DNA of 64,000 bases from Pseudomonas bharatica CSV86 (GTDB taxonomy: Bacteria; Pseudomonadota; Gammaproteobacteria; Pseudomonadales; Pseudomonadaceae): assembly GCF_000319305.2 (NCBI RefSeq), contig NZ_AMWJ02000002.1, forward strand, positions 868,001 through 932,000, written 5' to 3'. Shown piece by piece: positions 34,135 through 43,448 of this stretch. Numbering within the stretch: position 1 is the first letter of the stretch; each line of letters starts with the position of its first letter. The notes under the pieces are model-generated. The model was not told where the DNA came from, ran no database searches, and saw nothing but the letters and a program-made list of their open reading frames with translations. The position numbers and the translations under genes are program-made.

Positions 34135-35247
34135 TTAACCCAGGTTGTCCTGGATGACGCTCAGCACACGACGGGCCACGTCAGCCGGGGCCACGGTATT
34201 GATGTTCTTCTCGACGGTGACCTGCACGCTGTCACCTACCTTGCTCAGGCGTACCTGATAGCGCTCGGCGCGGGCTTCGACCTCTTCCTTGCTCGGCTCG
34301 CTGCCGAACATGCGGCTGAAGAAACCAGGCTCGCTCTTGGGCTCGGCTTTTTCGGCAAGGTTGATGTAGTACAGGCCAAGGCTGCGGTTGATGTCTTCGA
34401 CGCGCCATTCGCCGTGCTCCAGGGCACGACCGACGCTGGACCAGGCGCGATCGAGGTCGGCACCGAGGCTCAGCACCGGGTTGCCGCTGCCGTCCTCGCT
34501 CAGGCTGACACGGCTCGGCGCATCGAAATCGCGGGCCGCGAGCAGGGACACCGAACCACCCTTCTCGGCGCTGCGGGTCATGCTGGCGAGCATTTCGTCG
34601 ACCAGCACCGCGTCGACGCCGGTATTGCTGGAGCGCGCCGGGAAGTCCTGCTCGGCGGTGCTGCCGGCAGGACGCTCGACGGTAACCACGTAGACCTCGC
34701 TGGTGTTGCGCTGCACGCCCGGCTCGATACGCACACGGGCACGGATTTCGCTGTCACGGCTGCTGGCGGCGCCGCCCAGGCGATCGGCCATGGACGCGGA
34801 AAGCTCGTCGAAACGCTGCCAGGTGGTGTTGAACTCGCCGGTCTGCGGACGCTCTTCGGCAATCCGGAAACCGTTGTCCTCGAAGAACTGCCGGGCCACC
34901 GGCCAGGTTTCCGCCGGCGAACGCTGGGCCAGGACCCAGCGCGCGGCGCCGCTCTTCTGCAGGCTGAAATCGCTGACATCGGCGGTAGCCGCCAGCGGCA
35001 GCGGACGGGGAACCTCGAATTCGCCCTTGACGGTGTCGTCGGCGACGTTGCGCGGAATCGGCAACAGTGGATCGAGACGCTTGACGTTGCTCGCATCCGG
35101 AGGCAACTGCATGGGCGGCTTCTGGGTCGCCTCCAGGTAGTCGCTGCCACGGTCGCGGAAATACCCGTCCTCGCCCCACAACCAGGCGCAACCGCTGGTG
35201 CTGGAAATGATCAGGGCAAGGGCGGAAAGACCAGCCAATCGCTTCAT
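34135..35247 (-). CDS. bamC: Outer membrane assembly lipoprotein BamC
   Basis: A 370-residue lipoprotein that helps the BamA complex fold outer-membrane beta-barrels. The start MKRLAGLSALALIISSTSGC at 35247 gives a lipoprotein signal with Cys20 for lipidation; a longer in-frame version would bury it. Two helix-grip domains follow an unstructured N-terminal stretch that in E. coli BamC binds BamD. The gene follows dapA by 17 bases, the usual order in gammaproteobacteria. Confidence 0.92.
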   Translation of the reverse strand: MKRLAGLSALALIISSTSGCAWLWGEDGYFRDRGSDYLEATQKPPMQLPPDASNVKRLDPLLPIPRNVADDTVKGEFEVPRPLPLAATADVSDFSLQKSGAARWVLAQRSPAETWPVARQFFEDNGFRIAEERPQTGEFNTTWQRFDELSASMADRLGGAASSRDSEIRARVRIEPGVQRNTSEVYVVTVERPAGSTAEQDFPARSSNTGVDAVLVDEMLASMTRSAEKGGSVSLLAARDFDAPSRVSLSEDGSGNPVLSLGADLDRAWSSVGRALEHGEWRVEDINRSLGLYYINLAEKAEPKSEPGFFSRMFGSEPSKEEVEARAERYQVRLSKVGDSVQVTVEKNINTVAPADVARRVLSVIQDNLG

Positions 35248-35264
35248 GCGGAGTACGTCCTCAA

Positions 35265-36143
35265 TTAAACCAGTACGCCGCACTGGCGCATGGCCTGGCG
35301 CAGCGTGTCATGACAGGATGGGCTCAGCCAGGTCAGCGGCAGGCGAATGCCGTTGTCCATCAGCCCCATTTCATTCAGGGCCCACTTCACCGGAATCGGG
35401 TTGGCCTCGATGAACAGGTTCTTGTGCAGCGGCATGAGTTTTTCGTTGATGGCCCGTGCGGTTTCGGCATCGCCACGCAGGGCGGCTTCGCACAGGTCGG
35501 CCATTTCGCGCGGAGCGACGTTGGCGGTGACGGAGATGTTGCCCTTGCCACCGAGCAGGATCAGCTCGACGGCGGTCGGATCGTCGCCCGAGAGGACGAT
35601 GAAGTCGTCGCCGACACCTTCGATGATCGCCTTGGCGCGGGCCAGGTCACCGGTGGCTTCCTTGATGCCGATGATGTTCGGCACGCTGGACAGGCGGATC
35701 ACGGTCTCGGCCAGCATGTCGCAGGAGGTGCGGCCCGGCACGTTGTAGAGGATCTGCGGGATGTCCACGGCTTCGGCGATGTGCTTGAAGTGCTGGTACA
35801 GGCCTTCCTGGGTCGGCTTGTTGTAGTACGGCACCACCAGCAGGCAGGCATCGGCACCGGCTTTCTTGGCATTCTGGGTCAGGTGGACGGCTTCGCTGGT
35901 GGAGTTGGCGCCGGTGCCGGCAATGACCGGGATACGGCCGGCGACCTGCTTGACCACGAACTCGATGACCTGGATGTGCTCATCGACGCTGAGGGTCGCC
36001 GACTCGCCGGTGGTGCCGACGGCAACGATGGCATGGGTCCCGTTCTGCAGGTGGAAGTCCACGAGTTTGCTGAGGCTGTCCCAGTCCAGACGCCCATGTG
36101 CATCCATGGGTGTGACCAATGCCACCATACTGCCCGCAATCAT
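35265..36143 (-). CDS. dapA: 4-hydroxy-tetrahydrodipicolinate synthase
   Basis: The first committed step of lysine and diaminopimelate synthesis: condensation of pyruvate with aspartate semialdehyde. The 292-residue protein starts MIAGSMVALVTPMDAHG. Key residues are in VGTTGESATL (the Thr pair), YNVPGRTSCD (Tyr) and GIKEATGDL (the Schiff-base Lys). A much longer open frame upstream is not coding. First gene of the dapA-bamC-MBL-purC run, divergent from gcvR across 258 bases. Confidence 0.96.
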   Translation of the reverse strand: MIAGSMVALVTPMDAHGRLDWDSLSKLVDFHLQNGTHAIVAVGTTGESATLSVDEHIQVIEFVVKQVAGRIPVIAGTGANSTSEAVHLTQNAKKAGADACLLVVPYYNKPTQEGLYQHFKHIAEAVDIPQILYNVPGRTSCDMLAETVIRLSSVPNIIGIKEATGDLARAKAIIEGVGDDFIVLSGDDPTAVELILLGGKGNISVTANVAPREMADLCEAALRGDAETARAINEKLMPLHKNLFIEANPIPVKWALNEMGLMDNGIRLPLTWLSPSCHDTLRQAMRQCGVLV

Positions 36144-36401
36144 GAAGCTGCTCCTGCCGGAAAAAGAGAGCGGTAATGGTACTGGCGCCATCGGCCTTGC
36201 ACAAGCGACGCGGGCGCCTGGAGCATTCCCCTTCGCGGCCATTTTCGCTACCCTTCGTCCTTTGATCGGTACACAGCGGCCCGCCGGGCTGCCAACCATG
36301 CGTTCCGGCAGGGTCCGCCCCTCGATCCAGCACCCCTGGAGCATGCGAACCAGCCTTTTTCCGCGCGTCAGGTACCGACCGCTCATCGCTTTAGGAATGC
36401 T

Positions 36402-36962
36402 ATGTCCACCCCCACCGTCCGCGAACAATTCCTTGTCGTCAGCGCCCTGGGCCCGAGCCCGATGGAGCTGACCAACATCCTCTGCCGCGCCAGCAACGAC
36501 AGCCGCTGCGCGGTGGTCACCTCCCGCCTGACCCGCCACGGCGAATGCAGCGCGCTGATTCTGCAGATCAGCGGCAACTGGGACGCCCTCGCCCGCTTCG
36601 AAGGCGCCCTGCCGAGCCTGGCGAAGAAGCACGGTTTCATCGTCAACGTGGTGCGCAGCACCGAGCTGGAAGTGCGCCCGCTGTCGCTGCCGTACGTCGC
36701 CTACGTCAGCGCTGCGTACCGCCCGGACATCATCAACGAGCTGTGCCAGTTCTTCATCGACCACCGTGTCGAGCTCGAGAACCTGACCTGCGACACCTAC
36801 CAGGCACCGCAGACCGGCGGCACCATGCTCAATGCCACCTTCACCGTCACGCTGCCCGCCGGCACCCAGATCAGCTGGTTGCGCGACCAGTTCCTGGACT
36901 TCGCCGATGCACTCAACCTGGATGCCCTGATCGAGCCGTGGCGTCCGCAGAACCCGATGTAA
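36402..36962 (+). CDS. gcvR: Glycine cleavage system transcriptional repressor GcvR
   Basis: A 186-residue protein with two ACT domains: residues about 8-85 (VSALGPSPMELTNILCRASND) and about 95-175 (YVSAAYRPDIINELCQFFID). GcvR binds glycine and, in E. coli, holds GcvA in the repressing state; in Pseudomonas its partner is less clear. AGGA lies 6-9 bases before the ATG. It stands 11 bases upstream of bcp in a two-gene unit, an order conserved with dapA in Pseudomonas and Enterobacteria. Confidence 0.9.
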   Translation: MSTPTVREQFLVVSALGPSPMELTNILCRASNDSRCAVVTSRLTRHGECSALILQISGNWDALARFEGALPSLAKKHGFIVNVVRSTELEVRPLSLPYVAYVSAAYRPDIINELCQFFIDHRVELENLTCDTYQAPQTGGTMLNATFTVTLPAGTQISWLRDQFLDFADALNLDALIEPWRPQNPM

Positions 36963-36973
36963 GGAGCCGCCTC

Positions 36974-37447
36974 ATGGCCGTCGAACTCGATAAACCCGTT
37001 GCCGACTTCCAGGTCCAGGCCACCAGCGGCCAGCAGGTCAGCCTCGCCGATCTCAAGGGCCGCCAGGTCGTGCTGTACTTCTATCCGAAGGACAGCACTC
37101 CGGGCTGCACCACCGAAGGCCAGGATTTCCGCGACCAGCACGCCGCCTTCCAGGCCGCCGGCACCGAGGTGTTCGGCGTGTCCCGCGATGGCCTGAAGTC
37201 CCATGAGAACTTCAAGGCCAAGCAGGCCTTCCCCTTCGAGCTGATCAGCGACAAGGACGAAAGCCTTTGCCAGCTGTTCGACGTGATCAAGCTGAAGAAG
37301 CTGTACGGCAAGGAATACCTGGGCGTCGACCGCAGCACCTTCCTGATCGACAAGGACGGCGTGCTGCGCAAGGAATGGCGCGGCGTCAAGGTGCCGGGCC
37401 ATGTGGCCGAGGTACTTGCCGCGGCCGAAGAGCTCAACAAGGCTTGA
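36974..37447 (+). CDS. bcp: Thioredoxin-dependent peroxiredoxin Bcp
   Basis: A 157-residue peroxidase of the AhpC/TSA superfamily. The peroxidatic Cys45 sits in DSTPGCTTEGQDF. The usual resolving Cys five residues on (TPGCT-x4-C in E. coli) is Gln here, so the enzyme must work as a 1-Cys type or use the later Cys in DESLCQLF. GGAG lies 6-9 bases before the ATG. It reduces hydroperoxides with electrons from thioredoxin. Second gene after gcvR. Confidence 0.93.
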   Translation: MAVELDKPVADFQVQATSGQQVSLADLKGRQVVLYFYPKDSTPGCTTEGQDFRDQHAAFQAAGTEVFGVSRDGLKSHENFKAKQAFPFELISDKDESLCQLFDVIKLKKLYGKEYLGVDRSTFLIDKDGVLRKEWRGVKVPGHVAEVLAAAEELNKA

Positions 37448-37455
37448 ACAGAAAC

Positions 37456-37480
37456 GGGGCATGATCGACATGCCCTGTTT
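37456..37480 (+). terminator. Intrinsic terminator of gcvR-bcp
   Basis: GGGCATG and CATGCCC form a 7-bp stem with the loop ATCGA, followed by TGTTTTCATTTC. It lies about 10 bases after the bcp stop and faces the convergent permease gene. Confidence 0.7.
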
Positions 37481-37513
37481 TCATTTCACGCTGTTCATTT
37501 CGCGCTGTTCACT

Positions 37514-38584
37514 TCATAGCAGCGGCGCCACCGCCGGTTCCCGCCTCGGCCAGGCATCCAGCACGGCCTTGAACAGCGTCGCCAGCGGAATGGCGAAGAA
37601 GATTCCCCAGAAGCCCCACAGCCCGCCGAACAACAGCACCGCGCAGATGATCGCCACCGGGTGCAGGCTCACCGCCTCGGAGAACAGCAGCGGCACCAGC
37701 ACGTTGCCATCCAGCGCCTGGATGATCGCGTACACCGCCATCAGGTAGATGAACTGGTCACCCCAGCCCCACTGGAACAGCGCGATCAGGGTCACCGGCA
37801 CGGTGACCACCACCGCGCCGACATAGGGCACCACCACCGACAACCCCACCAGCAGCGCCAGCAGGGCCGCGTAATTCAGACCCAGGGCAACGAAGGCAAT
37901 GTAGGTGGCCACGCCGCAGATCAGGATCTCGATGCCCTTGCCGCGGATGTAGTTGGCGATCTGCCGGTTCATTTCCTCGGCGACCCGGGTCATCAGTGCG
38001 CGCTCGCGCGGCAGGTAGCTGACGACCCAGCGGGCGATGGTCTCGCGGTCCTTGAGGAAGAAGAACACCAGGATCGGCACCAGCACCAGGTAGATCATGA
38101 CGTTGACCAGCAGCGGCAGGCTGGACAAGGAGAAGGTCAGTGCCCACTGGCCGAACTTGCCGATTTCGCCGCGCATGGCCTCGATGGCCTGCAGCACCTG
38201 GTCGTCGGACACCAGATGCGGATAGCGCTCCGGCAGCAACAGCAGCAGCGACTGCCATTTGCCGAGCATGCCCGGCAGTTCGTTGAACAGGGTGATCAAC
38301 TGGTGCCAGAGCAACGGCACCAGCACCAGCAGGAACACCGCCAGCGCGCCCATGAACAGGGTGAAGACCAGGCCGACCGCGACCTTGCTCGGCACCTTGA
38401 AACGCTCCAGCGCATTGACCAGCCCCTGCATCAGAAACGCCAGGACCATCCCCGCCAGCACCGGCGCGAGCATGCCGCCCAGGGTCAGGACCGCGGTGAA
38501 ACCGAGAAACAGCAGAACCGCCAGCACCACCGCTTCCTCATCGGAGAAGTAACGGTGCAGCCAGCTGCGAAGCACTTTGAACAT
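37514..38584 (-). CDS. AI-2E family transporter (PerM-like)
   Basis: A 356-residue inner-membrane protein with about eight hydrophobic segments, including two near the start (VVLAVLLFLGFTAVLTLGG, APVLAGMVLAFLMQGLV). Conserved family pieces are LVPILVFFFLKDRE near residue 160 and GLSVVVPYVGAVVVTVPVTLIAL near 240. Some members export AI-2 (TqsA) or Na+; no function has been fixed for this PerM-like group. It lies 10 bases downstream of the tusA-like gene. Confidence 0.88.
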   Translation of the reverse strand: MFKVLRSWLHRYFSDEEAVVLAVLLFLGFTAVLTLGGMLAPVLAGMVLAFLMQGLVNALERFKVPSKVAVGLVFTLFMGALAVFLLVLVPLLWHQLITLFNELPGMLGKWQSLLLLLPERYPHLVSDDQVLQAIEAMRGEIGKFGQWALTFSLSSLPLLVNVMIYLVLVPILVFFFLKDRETIARWVVSYLPRERALMTRVAEEMNRQIANYIRGKGIEILICGVATYIAFVALGLNYAALLALLVGLSVVVPYVGAVVVTVPVTLIALFQWGWGDQFIYLMAVYAIIQALDGNVLVPLLFSEAVSLHPVAIICAVLLFGGLWGFWGIFFAIPLATLFKAVLDAWPRREPAVAPLL

Positions 38585-38594
38585 CGGAAAGGAC

Positions 38595-38834
38595 TCAGGC
38601 CTTTTTCAGCCAGTAGGTGTAGGTCCCGCCTTCGGCGGTTTCGTGAAGCAGGGTATGACCGGCAAGCCTGGCGAAAGTGCGGAAGTCGCGCTGCGAGCCG
38701 CCATCGGTGGCGATGACCTTGAGCACTGCGCCCGAAGCCAGGCGATTGAGTTCCATCTTGGCCTTGAGCAACGGCAACGGACAGTTCAGGCCGCTGGCGT
38801 CCAGTTCGGCATCGGGATTGGGAATAGCGGTCAT
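38595..38834 (-). CDS. TusA-family sulfurtransferase
   Basis: A 79-residue protein with the family signature LDASGLNCPLPLLKAKMELN, where the Cys of CPxP carries the persulfide. TusA passes sulfur on to tRNA thiolation and molybdenum cofactor paths. This second-site TusA (next to the permease and M48 protease) is conserved in Pseudomonas, and could be a paralogue serving another acceptor. Coupled to the permease gene downstream. Confidence 0.9.
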   Translation of the reverse strand: MTAIPNPDAELDASGLNCPLPLLKAKMELNRLASGAVLKVIATDGGSQRDFRTFARLAGHTLLHETAEGGTYTYWLKKA

Positions 38835-38956
38835 TGCAGCACTCCAGAAGAATCGGAACGGGCCGGGCGAGCCGGCAAGCCTCGCAGAATTGCGCCACTG
38901 GTCGCAACCGTGCCGGGCGGCTACAGTAAGGCTTTTTGTCGACCAGAGCTCCGTGC

Positions 38957-40390
38957 ATGACTTTTCTGCGCCCTACCCTGCTGACACTGGCCTGCCTGCT
39001 GGCGCTTCCGAGCCACGCCGACGACCTGCCGTCACTCGGCGACGCCAGCTCGGCCATCGTCTCGCCGCAACAGGAACATCAGCTAGGCCGCGCCTGGCTG
39101 AGCCTGCTGCGCGGCAACGTCAGCCAGTTGTCCGACCCACAGCTCAAGGATTATGTCGAAACCAGCGTCTACAAGCTTGCCGAAACCAGCCAGCTGCAGG
39201 ACCGCCGCCTCGAATTCATTCTGATCAACAGCCCGGAACTCAACGCCTTCGCCGCCCCTGGCGGAATCGTCGGGGTCAACGGCGGCCTGTTCCTCAATGC
39301 CCAGACCGAAGGTGAATACGCCTCGGTCCTGGCCCACGAACTTGCACACTTGTCGCAGCGCCACTTCGCTCGTGGCGTCGAGGCCCAGCAGCGCATGCAG
39401 TTGCCGATGATGGCGGCCTTGCTCGCCGGCATTGTGGTCGCGGCGTCCGGTGCCGGCGACGCCGGTATCGCCGCGATCGCCGGCACCCAGGCCGCAGCCA
39501 TCCAGGAACAACGGCGCTTCTCCCGGCAGAATGAACAGGAAGCCGACCGCATCGGCATCCTCAACCTGGAGAAAGCCGGTTACGACCCGCGCAACATGCC
39601 GACCATGTTCGAGCGCCTGATGCGCCAATACCGCTTCGACGCCAAGCCGCCGGAATTCCTCCTGACCCACCCGGTTACCGAAAACCGTATCGCCGACACC
39701 CGCAACCGCGCGGAACAGGCGCCACCGGGCGGTATCGAGGACAGTGCGCGCTACCAATTGATGCGCGCCCGGGTGCAATTGTTCTATGAAGGCACGCCGG
39801 GCCTGGCAGCCAAGCGCTTCCGCGCGCAACTGGACGAAAACCCCAAGCTGGACGCAGCGCGCTACGGCCTGGCCCTGGCGCAGATCAAGGGTGGCCAGCT
39901 CAACGAGGCGCGGGAAAACCTCAAGCCGCTGCTGGCCAAGGCGCCCAACGACATCACCTACAACCTGACCCAGATCGACCTGGAGATAACCAACAATCGC
40001 CTGGCCGACGCGCAGCAGCGGGTCGATCGCATGCGCCAGTTGTATCCCGGCAACTACCCGCTGAAACAGGTGGCTGCCGACCTGCTGCTCAAGCAGAACA
40101 AGCCGGCCGAGGCAGAAAAGGCGCTGGAAGCCCTGGTGAAGGACCGTAGCGACGACCCGGATGTCTGGTATGACCTGGCCGAAGCCCGCGGGTTGTCTGG
40201 CAATACCATCGGCCTGCACCAGGCCCGGGCCGAGTTCTTTGCGTTGACCGGGGATTTCGACCAGGCGATCCAGCAACTGGACTACGCCAAGCGGCGTGCC
40301 GGTACCAACTTCCAGTTGGCCTCACGGATCGATGCCAGGCAGCGGGACATGCTGGAGCAGCAGCGGATGGTCAAGGATATGATGCGCTGA
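38957..40390 (+). CDS. Periplasmic M48 metalloprotease, BepA-like
   Basis: A 477-residue protein with signal peptide MTFLRPTLLTLACLLALPSHA. The zinc motif VLAHELAHLSQRHF (His127, Glu128, His131) is followed by RQNEQEADRIG with the third ligand. The C-terminal 200 residues contain TPR-like helices (ARYGLALAQIKGGQLNEARE). BepA in E. coli checks and degrades stalled outer-membrane proteins such as LptD. Divergent from the tusA-like gene. Length and motifs are normal. Confidence 0.93.
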   Translation: MTFLRPTLLTLACLLALPSHADDLPSLGDASSAIVSPQQEHQLGRAWLSLLRGNVSQLSDPQLKDYVETSVYKLAETSQLQDRRLEFILINSPELNAFAAPGGIVGVNGGLFLNAQTEGEYASVLAHELAHLSQRHFARGVEAQQRMQLPMMAALLAGIVVAASGAGDAGIAAIAGTQAAAIQEQRRFSRQNEQEADRIGILNLEKAGYDPRNMPTMFERLMRQYRFDAKPPEFLLTHPVTENRIADTRNRAEQAPPGGIEDSARYQLMRARVQLFYEGTPGLAAKRFRAQLDENPKLDAARYGLALAQIKGGQLNEARENLKPLLAKAPNDITYNLTQIDLEITNNRLADAQQRVDRMRQLYPGNYPLKQVAADLLLKQNKPAEAEKALEALVKDRSDDPDVWYDLAEARGLSGNTIGLHQARAEFFALTGDFDQAIQQLDYAKRRAGTNFQLASRIDARQRDMLEQQRMVKDMMR

Positions 40391-40394
40391 TCTT

Positions 40395-40500
40395 CAGGGC
40401 CTCATCGCTGGCAAGCCAGCTCCCACAGGTATAGCAGTGCTCTCACGAGCGGCGCAGTCACTGTGGGAGCTGGCTTGTCGGACCGCCGCACCGCAGCGAT
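40395..40500. repeat. Paired REP palindrome, hybrid type
   Basis: Left arm CAGGGCCTCATCGCTGGCAA leading into GCCAGCTCCCACAG; right arm CTGTGGGAGCTGGCTTGTCG leading into GACCGCCGCACCGCAGCGAT. The right arm is identical over more than 30 bases to that of the element at 657-748, and differs from the canonical arm at 8844-8942. It lies between the convergent M48 protease and nadA genes. Confidence 0.87.
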
Positions 40501-40515
40501 TGGAGCAACCGAGGT

Positions 40516-41574
40516 TCAAGCGTTACCCGACAGTTTCAACCGCGCCGCCGCGGTGAAATCCAGCATCCGCTGCAACGGCCGGATCGCCTGCGGCACCAAC
40601 GCCGGCTCGACGAAGATCTCGTTGCTGCCTTCGCGCAGGCATTGCAGGGTGCGCTCCAGGGTGTTCATCGCCATCCACGGGCAATGGGCACAACTGCGGC
40701 AGGTCGCGCCGTTGCCCGCCGTAGGCGCCTCGATGAATTCCTTGTCCGGACACAACTGCTGCATCTTGTAGAAGATGCCGCGGTCGGTAGCAACCACGAA
40801 ACGCTTGTTCGGCATGCGCTGCGCTGCGGCAATCAGCTGGCTGGTGGAGCCTACCGCGTCGGCCAGCTCGATCACCGCCTCCGGCGATTCCGGGTGCACC
40901 AGGATCGCGGCGTCCGGGTACAGCGCCTTGATATCGGCCAGCTGCCGCGACTTGAATTCTTCGTGAACGATGCAGGCGCCATCCCACATCAGCATGTCGG
41001 CACCGGTCTGCTTCTGGATATAGCGCCCCAGGTGCTGGTCCGGCCCCCAGATGATGGTTTCGCCGTTGTCCATCAGGCTTTCGACGATCTCCAGCGCGCA
41101 ACTTGAAGTCACCACCCAGTCGGCACGGGCTTTCACCGCCGCCGAGGTGTTGGCGTAGACCACCACGGTACGCTCGGGATGCTGGTCGCAGAAGGCCGAG
41201 AACTCGTCCACCGGGCAACCGAGGTCGAGGGAACAGGTGGCTTCCAGGGTCGGCATCAGGACGCGTTTTTCCGGGGTGAGGATCTTCGCGGTCTCGCCCA
41301 TGAAGCGCACGCCGGCCACCAGTACGGTACTGGCCGGGTGGTTCTTGCCGAAGCGGGCCATCTCCAGGGAGTCGGCCACGCAGCCACCGGTTTCCTCAGC
41401 CAGGGCCTGGATCACCGGGTCGCAATAGTAGTGGGCGACCAGCACCGCATCCTGCGCCTTAAGTTCGGCGGCGATGGCGGCACGGTAGTCGGCCTCTTGT
41501 TCAGGGGTGAGGGGCTTGGGCTGCTTGGCATCCAGGTGGGCCTGGACCAGAAGGCGTTCGGAAATCTGCGTCAT
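40516..41574 (-). CDS. nadA: Quinolinate synthase
   Basis: A 352-residue 4Fe-4S enzyme that condenses iminoaspartate with dihydroxyacetone phosphate in NAD synthesis. The start MTQISERLLVQAHLD at 41574 is chosen; a longer frame reaches 41634 but adds unrelated residues. Cluster ligands are in SLDLGCPVDEF, VVTSSCALEIVES and GATCRSCAHCPWMAM. HYYCDPVIQALAEETGG is the substrate region. Single gene, convergent with the M48 protease. Confidence 0.95.
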   Translation of the reverse strand: MTQISERLLVQAHLDAKQPKPLTPEQEADYRAAIAAELKAQDAVLVAHYYCDPVIQALAEETGGCVADSLEMARFGKNHPASTVLVAGVRFMGETAKILTPEKRVLMPTLEATCSLDLGCPVDEFSAFCDQHPERTVVVYANTSAAVKARADWVVTSSCALEIVESLMDNGETIIWGPDQHLGRYIQKQTGADMLMWDGACIVHEEFKSRQLADIKALYPDAAILVHPESPEAVIELADAVGSTSQLIAAAQRMPNKRFVVATDRGIFYKMQQLCPDKEFIEAPTAGNGATCRSCAHCPWMAMNTLERTLQCLREGSNEIFVEPALVPQAIRPLQRMLDFTAAARLKLSGNA

Positions 41575-41793
41575 GTTCGCAAGACCTGCAGGCGCTGATG
41601 CGCGTAAGTCGAGAGTATCATCGGGCACGGACAAATCGGGTAACAGCTCGACTTTGCACGGGTGGCAAAGTCCGCTGCGACCTCGGTTTTATGAGTGGCC
41701 GAAGGCTACAGACAATCGGATGAATTCTAAAGGCTTTTTTAGCTTGCCAGGCGGGCGGGCGACGCTCGACACAGCGCCCGCCAGCCCGCGTGG

Positions 41794-43257
41794 TTACTGT
41801 GCGGCGCCAGTGAATCCGGCAGTACGCTGCTGGACCAGCGCAGCAAACTGATCGACGGTCATCTTCTGGCCGTTGAAGTCCACCTGGCCGTCGGCATAGC
41901 CCAGCTGCACGAGAATGTCATCTCCCTTGATCGCCGCCAGCTGGCTCTGCGCCGCGATCATCCCGACCATCTCGCCGGAAGCCGAGGCCTGGCGCACTTG
42001 CTCGGCGTCCAGCCCTTCGAGCCTGGCGCGCAAGGCCGCAAGGTCGCCGATCATCGGTTTGGAGATCTTCAAATTGGTCTGCAGCGACTTGACCGACTGG
42101 GCGAAGGCCTGCTCCAGCGGGACACCTTCCGGGCCCTTGGCGGACAGGTCGAGATCGAGATCGAAGCGGCTTTCGCCGTTGGCAGTCTTGAACGACAGCT
42201 CCTGCAGGGTGACCCGCGGACCGCCCGCCAGCAGTTTCAGCAACGGCGCCTGCAACTGCGGGTCATCCAGCATCAGTGCGCCGGTGTCCGGGGTCAGGCC
42301 CAACGCCATGCTTTGCAGTTGCGGCAGGTTCTGCTCGTACCATTGCACCAGGTTGCCGACCGCCTCCGGATTCAGGCGCGCGACATGCCAGGCTACCCGT
42401 GCGCTGCCGATGGGGTTCCCGGAAAAGGTGATATCCGCAAGGCTGGCCTGCTGCTGCAACGACAGACCGCTCTGCTCCAGGCGATAGACATCGCGCTGTT
42501 CGAACTTGCCGAAACGCAGTGATTGATTGTCGCCGAACGACAGCGAGCTCTCGGCCACGTCCAGGTTCATCGAGCCGACGAAATAGCCGTAGCTGCTCAT
42601 GGTGAAGTCGGTGGACAGCGCGATGCCCTTGAGCGAGACACTGACCGGGGCTTCACCACCCGTCACCATTGCCACACGGCCCAGCTCACCGCGAAGACGC
42701 AACCCCTCGCCTTCGAGCGTCGAATCCATGTCCAGGGTCAGGCCGGAGAACGACAGGGAGGTATCGTCCTCGCCGACGGCTTCGAACGGCGCCAGGCGCA
42801 GCTCGTTGCGGATCGCACCGCCGTAACCGACGCTCATGCTGCCTTGCAGCGGTGCTTGCTCGCCGGTCACGGCAAACCAGGGCGCGCTGTCGTCGGTGTT
42901 TTCCAGTACGTAGTTGCTGGCAGCCATCACCGGCGCCAGTTGCAGGCGCTTGACCCGCGACCAGGGAAACGGGCCATGCTCCAGTTGGTCCTTGAATTCG
43001 AGCTGGAGGTGTTCGCCCTCGGCACCGTCGAGGGTCAGGCGATAACGCGCCTGGCTACTGAACGCCCCGGAGTCCAGGGACAACAACTCGACCTTGCCGC
43101 TGCCACTGCCGCTCAGGGCTGCGGCCAGTTGCCGGTTGGTCTGCGCCAGCGAGGCCTCGAGCACCTCGGGCAATTGCTTGCCGGTGTACCACGCGATCGA
43201 GGTACAGGCCGCTCCCGCGACCACCAGCCCGCCGATGACTAACAGTGCTTTCTTCAT
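41794..43257 (-). CDS. YdgA family protein (DUF945)
   Basis: A 487-residue protein starting MKKALLVIGGLVVAGAACTS, an N-terminal membrane anchor; the rest is exported and beta-rich. The length, the N-terminal anchor and the stretch QLPEVLEASLAQTNRQLA match DUF945/YdgA. In E. coli YdgA is a membrane-linked protein of unknown function. The long frame extends upstream to 43431, but GAAxGxxxA-type anchor residues show the start at 43257. Divergent from ugd. Confidence 0.88.
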   Translation of the reverse strand: MKKALLVIGGLVVAGAACTSIAWYTGKQLPEVLEASLAQTNRQLAAALSGSGSGKVELLSLDSGAFSSQARYRLTLDGAEGEHLQLEFKDQLEHGPFPWSRVKRLQLAPVMAASNYVLENTDDSAPWFAVTGEQAPLQGSMSVGYGGAIRNELRLAPFEAVGEDDTSLSFSGLTLDMDSTLEGEGLRLRGELGRVAMVTGGEAPVSVSLKGIALSTDFTMSSYGYFVGSMNLDVAESSLSFGDNQSLRFGKFEQRDVYRLEQSGLSLQQQASLADITFSGNPIGSARVAWHVARLNPEAVGNLVQWYEQNLPQLQSMALGLTPDTGALMLDDPQLQAPLLKLLAGGPRVTLQELSFKTANGESRFDLDLDLSAKGPEGVPLEQAFAQSVKSLQTNLKISKPMIGDLAALRARLEGLDAEQVRQASASGEMVGMIAAQSQLAAIKGDDILVQLGYADGQVDFNGQKMTVDQFAALVQQRTAGFTGAAQ

Positions 43258-43448
43258 GAAGTGTTCCAGTTGCTTTCCCTGATTGATTGAGCGACTGCAC
43301 GGGCGTTCCGCCCCGTATTGCCGGGCAGCGAGATTATCACCCCCGCGTAGCACGCTCATACAACTGTCATCGGACACTGCCATGTTCAGCGCATCAACCC
43401 GCCCTGCGCGGCGGCACGAACGGCATCGCACCGAAAAGGGAGCTTCTT

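Noticed and set aside
33421..35268. A 615-residue open frame on the plus strand
   Set aside because: It runs opposite the MBL hydrolase and bamC, both well supported, and its composition (rich in His, Gln, Ala, Val) is that of a complementary-strand shadow.
36144..36764. Upstream extension of the dapA frame to 499 residues
   Set aside because: The extra 207 residues run through the intergenic region and antisense to gcvR; the true DapA start MIAGSMVALVTP is at 36143.
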